Positions 44,676 to 53,893 of a stretch of DNA of 64,000 nucleotides are shown here, one piece after another. The stretch covers positions 341,001 through 405,000 of the forward strand of contig NZ_CP150239.1 of NCBI RefSeq assembly GCF_037975215.1, in the 5' to 3' direction. The notes beneath the pieces are model-generated. The model did not search any database. It had not been told where the DNA came from and was given only the letters and a program-made list of their open reading frames with translations. A program made the position numbers and the translations under genes. This DNA is from Solibacillus sp. FSL R5-0449. Its GTDB lineage: Bacteria; Bacillota; Bacilli; Bacillales_A; Planococcaceae. Position 1 is the stretch's first letter. The number at the start of each line of letters is the position of its first letter.

Positions 44676-45307
44676 TGGATGCACGCATGAAAATTATCCG
44701 ACGCGCAGTGAAGGAAATTCAGGATGGAACCTATGTAAATTTAGGAATCGGCATGCCAACTTTGATCGCTAATGAAATTCCTGAGCATTATAACGTGATG
44801 CTGCAATCAGAAAACGGGCTGCTCGGAATCGGGCCGTACCCGACAGAAGCAGAAGTTGATGCAGACTTGATCAATGCCGGGAAGGAAACGGTCACAGCAA
44901 AAGTAGGTGCAACCTATTTTGATAGTGCAGAAAGCTTTGCGATGATTCGCGGCGGGCATATTGATCTGGCCATTCTTGGTGGAATGGAAGTTTCCGAAGA
45001 GGGAGACTTGGCCAACTGGATGATTCCCGGAAAAGTAGTAAAAGGAATGGGCGGGGCGATGGACTTAGTTGTCGGTGCGAAAAAAGTCATCGTCATTATG
45101 GAACATACGAACAAGTACGGTGAGTCGAAAGTAAAACGTGAATGCTCATTGCCGTTGACTGGCAAAAGTGTTGTTCACCGGTTAATTACTGATTTGGCGG
45201 TCTTTGATTTTCAAGATGGCAAGATGCAGCTGGTGGAGCTTCAGGACGGGGTAACACTGGAGGAAGTGCAGGAAAAAACAGAGGCAAGTTTTGAAGTGAA
45301 CCTATAA
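44675..45307 (+). CDS. scoB: 3-oxoacid CoA-transferase subunit B
   Basis: 210 residues, family I beta subunit: [28 protein letters not shown] with the catalytic glutamate, [15 protein letters not shown]. Translationally coupled to scoA. It could activate 3-oxoacids from the degradation routes in the window, but 3-oxoadipate is not an expected product of meta cleavage, so ordinary ketone-body metabolism is the simpler role. Confidence 0.9.
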   Translation: MDARMKIIRRAVKEIQDGTYVNLGIGMPTLIANEIPEHYNVMLQSENGLLGIGPYPTEAEVDADLINAGKETVTAKVGATYFDSAESFAMIRGGHIDLAILGGMEVSEEGDLANWMIPGKVVKGMGGAMDLVVGAKKVIVIMEHTNKYGESKVKRECSLPLTGKSVVHRLITDLAVFDFQDGKMQLVELQDGVTLEEVQEKTEASFEVNL

Positions 45308-45311
45308 AGAT

Positions 45312-45350
45312 AATGCGCAAAAAGCAGATTAGCTTTTTGTGCATTTTTTT
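45312..45350 (+). terminator. Terminator after scoAB
   Basis: AATGCGCAAAAAGC pairs with GCTTTTTGTGCATT, followed by TTTTTT. Confidence 0.9.
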
Positions 45351-45578
45351 ATTTCCGGACAACAGCTAAGTGACTTTTACTCTATAAAAAGTGAAAGAAA
45401 CAGCGAAAGAGTGAGTAAATAAATATACACCATTAATGGAAAATTAAAACAATCGCTCTATGTTGGAGGCAAGTAAATTGATAGATTCCCTCTATATACG
45501 ATTAACAAATTGATAGATATTCTTAAAGTATGAATTATTACTTCAATAATTAGAAAATTAACGTGATGGAGGGGTCTT

Positions 45579-46604
45579 ATGAAAAAGAAAGCATTAGCAC
45601 TATCCTTAACCGGCATTTTGGCACTGGGCGCTGTGGCACCAGCTTCATTAACTGCCTATGCTGTAGGTGAAGGGCCGAATTATGGTGGAAATGAATCGAT
45701 TCAAACGTCAATCCTATATACTTACGATGAAATGGTGAATTATCTTAAGAAGCAAGACGCGAAACAAGATGCAATGCAGCTTGAAGTGATCGGACAAACG
45801 GTAAAAAAACGAGATATTTACTTGGCAAAATATATTACAAATCCAAATAACCCGACAATCCTATTTTTGACGCAACAGCACGGGAATGAACAATTAACGA
45901 CTGAAGGCGCATTGGAATTTATTAAACATCTTGGCACAGGTAAAACAAAGGGTGTGCTGGATAAAGTCAATATTCTTATTGTACCTATGTTAAATGCAGA
46001 TGGTGCAATGGGGGATGTCGACTTTTCTCTTGATGATTATATCGCTGACGGTGGACGTAATTTAACGCGATACAATGCGGTAGGGGCCGACTTAAACCGT
46101 GACCATGTTGATAAAGTGCACCCGGAAACGCAGGCTCTTCATAAAAATGTTTTACAAAAGTATGATATCGACTACATGATTGACCTGCATCATCAAGGAA
46201 CTCAGGCAAGACGTGACGGGAAACTTGTGTCAGGATCTATGCTTTATCCTACAAATGAAAATGTGAAGCCGGAAGTATTAGAGAAATCGAAAAAACTAGG
46301 TTCTGTTGTATTTAATGCCGTTGATTCAACGGGATGGGGGCATTTAGCGAAGTATAATGGCGGCAATGGTGAGAATATCGGTCGTAATGGTGCTGCAGTT
46401 CAATATGATATTGCGACACTCCTTTTTGAAATGCGCGGAATGTCCGATCATTTCAATGAATCGGCAGTTATCGGTCAAAAAAGTAATGGTTACTTAATCA
46501 AGCAGACGATTACAACATTGGATGCTGCGGTTCGAGCGATAGCAGATCGTTCAATTGAAACGGCAGATACTAGTTTCTGGGATACATTGGATACTCAAAG
46601 ATAA
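45579..46604 (+). CDS. Secreted M14 zinc carboxypeptidase
   Basis: 341 residues. Sec signal peptide (ALALSLTGILALGAVAPASLTAYA), then an M14 peptidase domain. Zinc ligands His and Glu appear in QQHGNEQ, the third His in DLHHQG, and the catalytic Glu in LLFEMRG. Substrate arginine or asparagine positions are consistent with DLNRDHVDKVHPETQALH. It trims C-terminal residues of extracellular peptides. Monocistronic. Confidence 0.88.
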   Translation: MKKKALALSLTGILALGAVAPASLTAYAVGEGPNYGGNESIQTSILYTYDEMVNYLKKQDAKQDAMQLEVIGQTVKKRDIYLAKYITNPNNPTILFLTQQHGNEQLTTEGALEFIKHLGTGKTKGVLDKVNILIVPMLNADGAMGDVDFSLDDYIADGGRNLTRYNAVGADLNRDHVDKVHPETQALHKNVLQKYDIDYMIDLHHQGTQARRDGKLVSGSMLYPTNENVKPEVLEKSKKLGSVVFNAVDSTGWGHLAKYNGGNGENIGRNGAAVQYDIATLLFEMRGMSDHFNESAVIGQKSNGYLIKQTITTLDAAVRAIADRSIETADTSFWDTLDTQR

Positions 46605-46613
46605 AAACATATG

Positions 46614-46660
46614 AAAAGGAGCAAGAGATTCTTAGTCATGGAATCTTTTGCTCCTTTTCT
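46614..46660 (+). terminator. Terminator after the M14 peptidase gene
   Basis: AAAAGGAGCAAGAGATTC pairs with GGAATCTTTTGCTCCTTTT. Confidence 0.85.
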
Positions 46661-46710
46661 GTATGAGCTGTTTCGGTAAAAAAACGCCGCCCTTTAGCAG
46701 GGAATAAATA

Positions 46711-46802
46711 TAATCCACATTTGCAATAGGATAATCCTCAACTATATAACGATAATCCTCACTTACCTGCAGATAATCCTCAAAAATAAAATTTAATCCT
46801 CA
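46711..46802 (-). repeat. 21-bp-period intergenic repeat, cluster E (GAGGATTA core on minus strand)
   Basis: TAATCCTC or TAATCCAC starts at 46711, 46732, 46753, 46774 and 46794 (spacing 21, 21, 21, 20). On the minus strand these read GAGGATTA, the same core as cluster D, and lie 3' of ywbE. The unit nearest ywbE is merged into an inverted repeat (46796-46825). Confidence 0.8.
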
Positions 46803-46825
46803 CTTGCGTCACAACAAGTGAGGAT
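46796..46825 (-). repeat. Hairpin ATCCTCACTTG / CAAGTGAGGAT
   Basis: A perfect 11-bp inverted repeat with an 8-nt loop, built from the cluster E core plus its inverted copy, 10 bp after the ywbE stop. No T tract follows on either strand, so it is not a standard terminator. Confidence 0.6.
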
Positions 46826-46835
46826 AGCATAAAAC

Positions 46836-47033
46836 TTACTTCGGATAAGTCTGACACACACGTCCGATTTGTCCATCAGTCAGTCTTACTTTAATGCCAT
46901 GTGGGTGGGAGCTGCTGTTTGTCAGTAAGTCTTTTACGATACCGCGTGTTGTTTTGCCTGTACGCTGGTCTTGTTTTAGTACGATATCCACTTCCAAGCC
47001 TGGATAGACATCGCTTCGGTTTTTGCCGTTCAT
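46836..47033 (-). CDS. ywbE: YwbE family protein
   Basis: 65 residues, the full YwbE domain: GKNRSDVYPGLEVDIVLKQDQRTGKTTRGIVKDLLTNSSSHPHGIKVRLTDGQIGRV. The family is small, basic and conserved in Bacillota; its function is not established, though the fold suggests nucleic acid binding. AGAGGA lies 10 nt before the ATG at 47033; the longer frame to 47051 has no site. Its 3' side carries repeat cluster E. Confidence 0.88.
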   Translation of the reverse strand: MNGKNRSDVYPGLEVDIVLKQDQRTGKTTRGIVKDLLTNSSSHPHGIKVRLTDGQIGRVCQTYPK

Positions 47034-47103
47034 AGTAAAACGTCCTCTCATTCATAAGTTTCTCTAGTATAGCACGAAACCGAAGAGGACCTGATGTTAC
47101 AGC

Positions 47104-48021
47104 CTATTTCGGCAAATGCTTCAAGAAATTCGCATATGCAAAACCACGCACGTCCTGTTCACTGTAATACTTTAACAGCTCATTAACGAAATTTTGATGC
47201 ATTCCGGAATGTTCAAGGTGGGGAATCTTCGCATCGATTCCATCAAAATCGGATCCAAGACCAATCAAATGCTTCCCGCCAAGCGAGCAAATATAGTCAA
47301 TATGACGAATCAAGTCTGTCATGCTTGCTGTGTTTGTACCGTTTATAAATTCAGGGTAGTACACAACATGAATCGGCACATTTTTTTCTATCATCGCTTT
47401 AATTTGTGCATCGTTCAAATTGCGCTCATGGTTGCAAACAGCCATGGCATTTGAATGAGAAGCAATTACATAATCGGCATGCTCGATGACATCCCGAAAG
47501 CTTCGTTCATGCAGGTGGGTGACATCGGTGAACAGCCGGTGCTCATTATTCAGCTTAATAATTTCTTTGCCAAACGGTGTAACGCCAATCTGTGATGTAC
47601 TATGTAAACCGTCTGCAGCTTCGTTTGAATGATTCCATGTAAGCCCGATCGACAACACGCCAAGCTCACGGAATTGATGCCAAAAATCAATATCGCCTCC
47701 AAAAAAATCGACGCCTTCAATCGTTAAAAAAGCGCCGGTTTGTCCTGGCTGAAGTTTCTCGAAATCCGTCCACTTTTTAATGTGCACAACTTGTTCACTT
47801 AGCACTTCCTGCTGGAAATGTACAATTTGTTTCAAAGCAGCGGCCCGTTTTTCCTCCAATGTTAACGTTGGGTAAACAAAAATCGCAAATGCCTGTGCCA
47901 TTACATTTCCTGCCCGAAGCTTATCTGCATTTACATCAAGCAGACCATCGTTAAACCGGTGGCCGTCCTGCTGCATACGCCACAATGCATCACAATGTAG
48001 GTCAATTACTGGAAAACTCAT
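47104..48021 (-). CDS. Membrane dipeptidase-like peptidase (M19)
   Basis: 305 residues, M19 renal-dipeptidase type. Metal motif PVIDLHCDAL at the N-terminus, the bridging Glu in AFLTIEGVD, and later ASHSNAMAVCNHERNLN and IGLGSDFDGID. Hydrolyses dipeptides. ATG 48021 has GGAGGGGG upstream; the extension to 48075 is not supported. Followed 5' by the ABC exporter gene read in the same direction (operon possible). Confidence 0.88.
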   Translation of the reverse strand: MSFPVIDLHCDALWRMQQDGHRFNDGLLDVNADKLRAGNVMAQAFAIFVYPTLTLEEKRAAALKQIVHFQQEVLSEQVVHIKKWTDFEKLQPGQTGAFLTIEGVDFFGGDIDFWHQFRELGVLSIGLTWNHSNEAADGLHSTSQIGVTPFGKEIIKLNNEHRLFTDVTHLHERSFRDVIEHADYVIASHSNAMAVCNHERNLNDAQIKAMIEKNVPIHVVYYPEFINGTNTASMTDLIRHIDYICSLGGKHLIGLGSDFDGIDAKIPHLEHSGMHQNFVNELLKYYSEQDVRGFAYANFLKHLPK

Positions 48022-48094
48022 CAAAAAACCCCCTCCATATTGGTGGAAAAAAGGTGAATGACCGCAATCATCCACCTCATCCTAACTTTAATTT

Positions 48095-49798
48095 CTATGC
48101 ATGATGGAGCCCTGCAAAAATACCGCCTTTTGCGACAAGCTCTTCATATGTGCCTTGCTCTTCGATACCATCTGGTGTGACAACAAAAATATAGTCCGCA
48201 TCGCGAATTGTCGCTAAACGGTGTGCAATAATCAATGTCGTACGGTTTTTCGCCAAATCATTCAACGACTGCTGGATAATTCGTTCAGTCGCTGTATCTA
48301 GTGCAGATGTCGCCTCATCCAATATTAAAATTGGCGGGTTTTTCAGGAACATGCGCGCAATGGCAAGACGCTGCTTTTGACCGCCCGATAATTTCAGACC
48401 ACGTTCACCGATTTCCGTTTCGAAACCGTCCGGTAAATTCTCGATAAACTCTAGCAAGTTTGCCTGCTCGGCTGCTGCTTTAATATCCTCGAAGCTCGCG
48501 CCTAATTTACCATATTCGATATTTTCACGAATAGTACCTGTAAATAAAAATACATCCTGCTGTACTGTCCCGATTTGTTTACGCAGTGACTGCTGTGTTA
48601 AATCACGGATATCGTACCCGTCAATTGTAATCGCACCGCCCGTAATATCGTAAAAGCGGGGGATGAGTGCGCTGATCGTCGTTTTCCCGGAACCGGATGG
48701 ACCGACAAAGGCAACCGTTTTTCCTGCTTCCACTTTAAATGATAGATTGTTCAGTACTTGCTTGCTGTCCGCATATTTGAAGTCGACGTTTTTAAACTCG
48801 ATATCGCCGTTTAAATGGTCAACATCAATCGCATTTGGACGGTCGACAATCGTCGGCTCCTGGTCAAGCAGATCGCAGAAACGCTTAAAGCCGGCCATTC
48901 CTTTTGGATACATTTCGAGCAATGCACTGATCTTATCGATTGGTCTAATTAATACATTCGTAAATAAAATGAAGCTTGCAAACTCCCCGGCTGATAGATT
49001 GTCGTTAAATGAAAGCCACGCGCCAACAACAAGCACGAGCAATGTCAATAGACGTGTTAAAAAGTAAATGCTTGAATGCGTACCGGCCATTACTTTATAG
49101 GCATAGATTTTCGCTTTACGGAAAAGAGCATTTTGGTCTTTGAAGCGGTTCGTTTCGAATTCTTCATTTGTAAATGATTTCACGACGCGAATACCCGAGA
49201 AGCTATCTTCCACACGGCCATTGACGTTTGCGATTTCACTGTACATAACGCTCCAGCCTTTTTTCATCCGTCTATTGCTCCAATACATGACCGCAATTAA
49301 AAATGGAACGAATATCAGAATAATTGTCGCAAGTGTCGCGTTAATATTGAACATAATCGTAAACGCCCCGATAAAGGTCATCATTGCGATGAACAAATCT
49401 TCCGGACCATGGTGCGCAAACTCCCCGATATCGAACAAGTCATTCGTAATACGACTCATTAAATGACCTGTTTTCATATTATCGAAAAATGTATAAGGCT
49501 GGCGCTGTACATGATTGAACAGCTGCTGGCGCATATCGGTTTCGATATTGACCCCGAGCTTATGCCCCAAATAGTTCACGACGAAGTTCATTGCCGTACT
49601 TAAAATATACGTCAGTAAAAGAAGCGCACTGATTTTTGTAATCATGCCCCAATCGTTTGTCGGGAGCAGATCATCGATAAACCACTGCACAGCCATCGGG
49701 AACAGTAATTCCAAAACGGCCACAAATACCGCACACGAAAAGTCGATGATGAACAATCGCTTATGCGGCTTATAATACGTAAAAAATCTTGCTAGCAT
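48095..49798 (-). CDS. ABC exporter, fused membrane and ATPase domains
   Basis: 567 residues, a type IV exporter half-transporter. Six membrane helices in residues 15-300, then an ATPase with Walker A GPSGSGKTT, Q-loop GTVQQDVFLF, signature KLSGGQKQR, Walker B ILILDEATSALD and H-loop AHR. Homodimer or heterodimer for lipids, drugs or peptides. Resembles the YfiB/YfiC/YwjA group; no more exact assignment is possible. AAAGGAC upstream of the ATG. Confidence 0.9.
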   Translation of the reverse strand: MLARFFTYYKPHKRLFIIDFSCAVFVAVLELLFPMAVQWFIDDLLPTNDWGMITKISALLLLTYILSTAMNFVVNYLGHKLGVNIETDMRQQLFNHVQRQPYTFFDNMKTGHLMSRITNDLFDIGEFAHHGPEDLFIAMMTFIGAFTIMFNINATLATIILIFVPFLIAVMYWSNRRMKKGWSVMYSEIANVNGRVEDSFSGIRVVKSFTNEEFETNRFKDQNALFRKAKIYAYKVMAGTHSSIYFLTRLLTLLVLVVGAWLSFNDNLSAGEFASFILFTNVLIRPIDKISALLEMYPKGMAGFKRFCDLLDQEPTIVDRPNAIDVDHLNGDIEFKNVDFKYADSKQVLNNLSFKVEAGKTVAFVGPSGSGKTTISALIPRFYDITGGAITIDGYDIRDLTQQSLRKQIGTVQQDVFLFTGTIRENIEYGKLGASFEDIKAAAEQANLLEFIENLPDGFETEIGERGLKLSGGQKQRLAIARMFLKNPPILILDEATSALDTATERIIQQSLNDLAKNRTTLIIAHRLATIRDADYIFVVTPDGIEEQGTYEELVAKGGIFAGLHHA

Positions 49799-50052
49799 TT
49801 CTAGTCCTTTCTGTTAAACAACTCAAAACTGAGTGCAACCGGTTGTGATAGTAGTGAAAATGATTCTTATGGGGATTATAACATTTTTTGGGAGCTTTTC
49901 GAGAGGCGAAATAGTGGGGGATTGAAATTTAATCTTATGGAAGGAGTTAAGGATAATATTATGAAAGTGGCATTTATTTATAAGACATGTTAGTTATGAT
50001 AAGAAAAAAGAAATGGTACACTAAAAGAAAGCAAAGAAGCGAAGGTGTACGT

Positions 50053-50964
50053 ATGAATTTTTATATAGTAATGCAAGGGCGTACATACGATGAGGCGAAG
50101 GAAAAGCAGGTCGTATGGTGCTCGATTTTAGATAATAGTGGACAAACACCACATTCTTGGGAGCGGATGAAGGAAGTTAAGAAGGGCGATGCGATTTTTC
50201 ACTGTGTGAAAGGTGAAATTGTCGCGATCAGTACCGCTCAGGAAGATTGTGGAGAAGGGGTTAATCCTTTTGATCAATCAGGTGAGGTGGGGCATCAATT
50301 TCCAGCCATGTATGAGGAGCTTCACTTCCCGATTTCGGTAAAAGAACATTTTAATGAAATCGAGCCGCTGCTCCCAGTTAAATATTCACCATTCCAACAT
50401 AATGGTGACGGCAACCAGGGCTTTTTATATCCTTGTAATGAAATGCTCGCCATCAAGCTGCTGGAGCTTATGAGTGATGGGAATATTTATGAGGAAAATG
50501 AAGAGCAGCTGGAATTTGCGATGGGTCTCATTGCGCAAAAAGAACGCAATACACTTGTGCCTGTATTAATAGAAACAGAAGCCGAAGCAAAGGTGAAAAT
50601 CCGTAAAGGCCAGCAAAAATTCAGAAAGCAACTGATGCCGTTATGGGATAATCAATGTGCGCTATGCGGCATCTCGTTACCTGGCTTATTACGCGCAAGC
50701 CATTCAAAACCATGGAAAGATGCAACAAATGACGAACGACTTGATCCATACAATGGTATTCTACTTTGTCATAATCATGATGCGTTATACGACCAAGGCT
50801 ATATTGCATTTGATGGAACCGGGAAAATCCATATTTCCTCTGAAATTGATCAGATGGATTACGTGAAGTACGGAATTCACGAAAAAATGCGCGTTGCAAG
50901 AGTAGAAGAGAACAAGAAATATTTCAAGTGGCATAAGCGGGAGATATTTAGGGGCAAAGAATAA
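50053..50964 (+). CDS. EVE-like (PUA) domain fused to HNH endonuclease
   Basis: 303 residues. N-terminal domain (1-125) has EVE/PUA-like features: FYIVMQGRTYDEA, SWERMKEVKKGDAIFHCVKGEIVAIS. C-terminal HNH_2 domain (about 190-285) with C202/C205 knuckle, HNH residues His217 (RASHSKPW), Asn234 (DPYNGILL) and His240/His242 (CHNHD). EVE-HNH proteins are known modification-dependent restriction enzymes that cut DNA with modified cytosine. The frame extends upstream to 49987 but the ATG at 50053 has GAAGGTG and begins the domain. Faces the helicase gene. Confidence 0.82.
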   Translation: MNFYIVMQGRTYDEAKEKQVVWCSILDNSGQTPHSWERMKEVKKGDAIFHCVKGEIVAISTAQEDCGEGVNPFDQSGEVGHQFPAMYEELHFPISVKEHFNEIEPLLPVKYSPFQHNGDGNQGFLYPCNEMLAIKLLELMSDGNIYEENEEQLEFAMGLIAQKERNTLVPVLIETEAEAKVKIRKGQQKFRKQLMPLWDNQCALCGISLPGLLRASHSKPWKDATNDERLDPYNGILLCHNHDALYDQGYIAFDGTGKIHISSEIDQMDYVKYGIHEKMRVARVEENKKYFKWHKREIFRGKE

Positions 50965-50973
50965 TCAATAGAA

Positions 50974-51015
50974 AAAGCAAGGTGTGACCCAAACTTGGGC
51001 TACACCTTGCTTTAT
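50974..51015. terminator. Bidirectional terminator between HNH and helicase genes
   Basis: AAAGCAAGGTGT pairs with ACACCTTGCTTT with an inner CCAA/TTGG stem; T residues follow on both strands. Confidence 0.85.
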
Positions 51016-51016
51016 T

Positions 51017-53875
51017 TTATTCCTCTACTAAATAGTGGTAGATGTCGTATTGGACAGGTTGCTCAAGTACCATATTCATTGTCACAACAGGTTTTCCATC
51101 AGGCATTGTTTCATTTCTAGCGGTTTCTGTTACAACATGAGTTTCCCCTAAATAGTAAAAGTCCGACCCTTCGCCATCATCTTTTTTAATGAATAAATGA
51201 ATATCATTATCCAAGTCTTGGTGATTTAAAATGACTTGTACTTCTTTAGATTCCGTGTTTAACCGATTCCTTGAATACCATCTAAATAAATCGGGTGCTA
51301 AAAATTCGTCACCATATGCTGTACTTGATTCAAGTTCATCCTTTTTATGATAAGTGACGAAAAGGGGAGTAGTGTTATGGCGTGTACGATACCCGTAAAT
51401 AGTGGATGACACATCTTTATCCCAATTTAATAATCGGCAAATATCTCGACGTGAATATTTTTTATAAAGTGTTAAAGGTGTTTTAGAATCATATACTTTA
51501 TGCTTTTCTAAACCGCATTGAATAATGTCATTAATGAAATCTTTAAAATCTAAATTTTGAAGGCTCCTTGCAACCTCCTCATTCCAGCGAATGCTATGGG
51601 ATTCAAAAGTAAGTAATGGTTTTTCACCAAACTTCTTTTGATCATTTAGCCCATGAAATTCTAAGGTGAAGATTTTTTCAACAGATGAAATAGTATTTGC
51701 ATCAATATAAGTATCAAATTGTTGAAGCGCTTCTATCCATTGCTCTTTCGTAACAGACGTATCACGAGTTAAAAGTTGTAAAAGAATTAACTCATGGACT
51801 CGTTTCCCATTTAAAAACTCTTTTGAAATCATTGTTAACACTTTACTTTCATATTCAGAAAAGGAATAAGGGTTTTCCTTCACTTTTTCTAAAAAATTAT
51901 AGTAGTTGTCAGCATAATTAATAATGACTTCCGGATCTAAAGATTGCTGTTCTATAAAATCGTATAAAAATGGCATACGACCAATTCGATTTTTCACTTC
52001 AAAATAAGATTCTCTTAACATTTTTAATGTCGATAAATTCGCGTTATTTATCGCATCAAAAATTTGCTTTTTCGCAATCTCTTCAAAGTTAATCGTTGAA
52101 ACCCCTTGGATGTAATCTGTAGTTACCGTGTTTCGGCGAACATTATCCTTGTTCATCGACTTATCACCAGATAGGGCGATCGGAATTAAATAGTTATTTT
52201 TATAGTTGCCTATAAAATCGATAATCGTCACATATTCTTTTACATTATGTTTCCGTAACCCTCGACCTAGCTGTTGAATAAAGATGATACTAGATTGTGT
52301 TTGGCGCAGCATAACAATTTGGTTAATGAAGGGAATATCAATACCTTCGTTAAAAATATCTACCGTCAAAATATATTCGAGCTCACCATTTTCTAATTTA
52401 GCAATTGCTTCTTCACGTTCTTCTTGAGAGTGATCTCCAGTCAATGCAGTCGTTTTATAGCCACGCGTATTGAGTAGGTTGGATAGGGTACGAGCTTCTT
52501 CCTTCGTACTGCAAAACATTAACCCACGAACCCGATCCCCAGAAAATCCGTAATACGAAATTTTTTCGATAATATGATCGATTCGTTCACGATGAATTAG
52601 CTTTTGTAAATCTGCTGTTTCATCGATGAGTTCACCATCAAGCTCATAGTCCGTCACACCGAAATAGTGGAAAGGGCAGAGCATGTCTTCTTCTAATGCT
52701 GCTTGAAGGCGAATTTCATAGGCGACATTATAATCAAATAGTTCATAAATGTTGAAGTTATCTGTACGTTCTGGTGTCGCCGTCATTCCTAACAAAAATT
52801 GAGGTTCAAAGTAATTCATAATTTTTAAATATGATTCCGCACCTGCTCGGTGAACTTCATCAATTAAAATATAGTCAAAATGATCTTTCGCAAATTGTTG
52901 CAAATAAGGGTCACGTGAAATGGTCTGGACCGTTGCAAATAAATAGCGTGCATTTAGATCTTTTGAATTTCCTGATAAAATCCCATAGTCTTGAGGATCA
53001 CCTAGTAAAATATTACGGAAATCTTGCATCGCCTTTTTCAAAATTTGTTCACGGTGCACGATAAATAACATACGTTTTGGTGCAGCATTTCGAACATCAA
53101 ACGCAGATAAATAAGTTTTACCTGTTCCAGTTGCTGAAATGATAAGACCGCGGTTTGCACCACTTTGGCGAAGGAGCTTTAACTGCTCAAGCGCGGCTGT
53201 TTGCATTTTATTAGGCTGTATTTTTAAACTCTCTTTTAATGGATTCGTTACATATAAAGGTGGAGAGGCAACTTTATTATTGAATTCTGGCTTCTCATAA
53301 TTAATTTGATAGTGAGCAATCCACTCAACACTTAACGGAATCGCACTATTCCATTGCTGTTCAAACTGATTTTTAAAATGATTGATCACCTCGCCATTTT
53401 CTAGGGAAGTTAAATAAACATTCCATTCAAAGTTTGCTTTTAGTGCGCTATCCGTTAAATTAGAACTTCCCACAATTAATGAATAATGTTGATCATGCTC
53501 GAAAATATAGCCTTTTGAGTGAAAGCCTTTCACATCGGTAACACGAACTTCTACATTCGTTAATTTGAGCAGTTCTTTAAACATTTTTGGCTGATTAAAG
53601 CTTAAAAAGGTAGACGTTAATATGCGTCCGCGAATGCCTTTTTTCTCGAGGTCATACAGCATCGTTTTAATTGTAGCTAATCCACCTTCCGTAATGAATG
53701 CTACAGAAAAGGTAAACGTTTTACATGTTTTCATTTCTTGTAAAAGTGTCGAAAGGACATTTTCATGTGCTTTATTGGATAATAATTTCGGTTTAAACTG
53801 TGAGGAGACGGCCTTTGATTGATCGATAAAACCTTTATGTAAAGAAGCTTCAAGTTTTTTAACTAACTGCTCCAT
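51017..53875 (-). CDS. PLD-like nuclease + DEAD/DEAH helicase + DUF3427 protein
   Basis: 952 residues: PLD-like domain (about 35-190, HSKGYIFEHDQHYSLIVGSSNLTDSALKANFEWN, single HxK), superfamily 2 helicase with Walker A SATGTGKTY (about 245), DEVHRAG, GMTATPERTD, then helicase C domain (FCSTKEEARTLS, LRQTQSSIIFIQQLGRGLRKH) and a C-terminal DUF3427 region ending in EQPVQYDIYHYLVEE. The layout is common in bacterial DNA processing proteins and in defence islands. 18 bp after a NUDIX gene, so the two are a pair. Confidence 0.88.
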   Translation of the reverse strand: MEQLVKKLEASLHKGFIDQSKAVSSQFKPKLLSNKAHENVLSTLLQEMKTCKTFTFSVAFITEGGLATIKTMLYDLEKKGIRGRILTSTFLSFNQPKMFKELLKLTNVEVRVTDVKGFHSKGYIFEHDQHYSLIVGSSNLTDSALKANFEWNVYLTSLENGEVINHFKNQFEQQWNSAIPLSVEWIAHYQINYEKPEFNNKVASPPLYVTNPLKESLKIQPNKMQTAALEQLKLLRQSGANRGLIISATGTGKTYLSAFDVRNAAPKRMLFIVHREQILKKAMQDFRNILLGDPQDYGILSGNSKDLNARYLFATVQTISRDPYLQQFAKDHFDYILIDEVHRAGAESYLKIMNYFEPQFLLGMTATPERTDNFNIYELFDYNVAYEIRLQAALEEDMLCPFHYFGVTDYELDGELIDETADLQKLIHRERIDHIIEKISYYGFSGDRVRGLMFCSTKEEARTLSNLLNTRGYKTTALTGDHSQEEREEAIAKLENGELEYILTVDIFNEGIDIPFINQIVMLRQTQSSIIFIQQLGRGLRKHNVKEYVTIIDFIGNYKNNYLIPIALSGDKSMNKDNVRRNTVTTDYIQGVSTINFEEIAKKQIFDAINNANLSTLKMLRESYFEVKNRIGRMPFLYDFIEQQSLDPEVIINYADNYYNFLEKVKENPYSFSEYESKVLTMISKEFLNGKRVHELILLQLLTRDTSVTKEQWIEALQQFDTYIDANTISSVEKIFTLEFHGLNDQKKFGEKPLLTFESHSIRWNEEVARSLQNLDFKDFINDIIQCGLEKHKVYDSKTPLTLYKKYSRRDICRLLNWDKDVSSTIYGYRTRHNTTPLFVTYHKKDELESSTAYGDEFLAPDLFRWYSRNRLNTESKEVQVILNHQDLDNDIHLFIKKDDGEGSDFYYLGETHVVTETARNETMPDGKPVVTMNMVLEQPVQYDIYHYLVEE

Positions 53876-53893
53876 AAAAGCACCACCTTTAAA

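Noticed and set aside
43977..45307. ScoAB as a 3-oxoadipate CoA-transferase serving aromatic degradation
   Set aside because: Both aromatic clusters are meta-cleavage routes ending in pyruvate and acetyl-CoA; no ortho-cleavage genes are present, and the pair lies away from both clusters.
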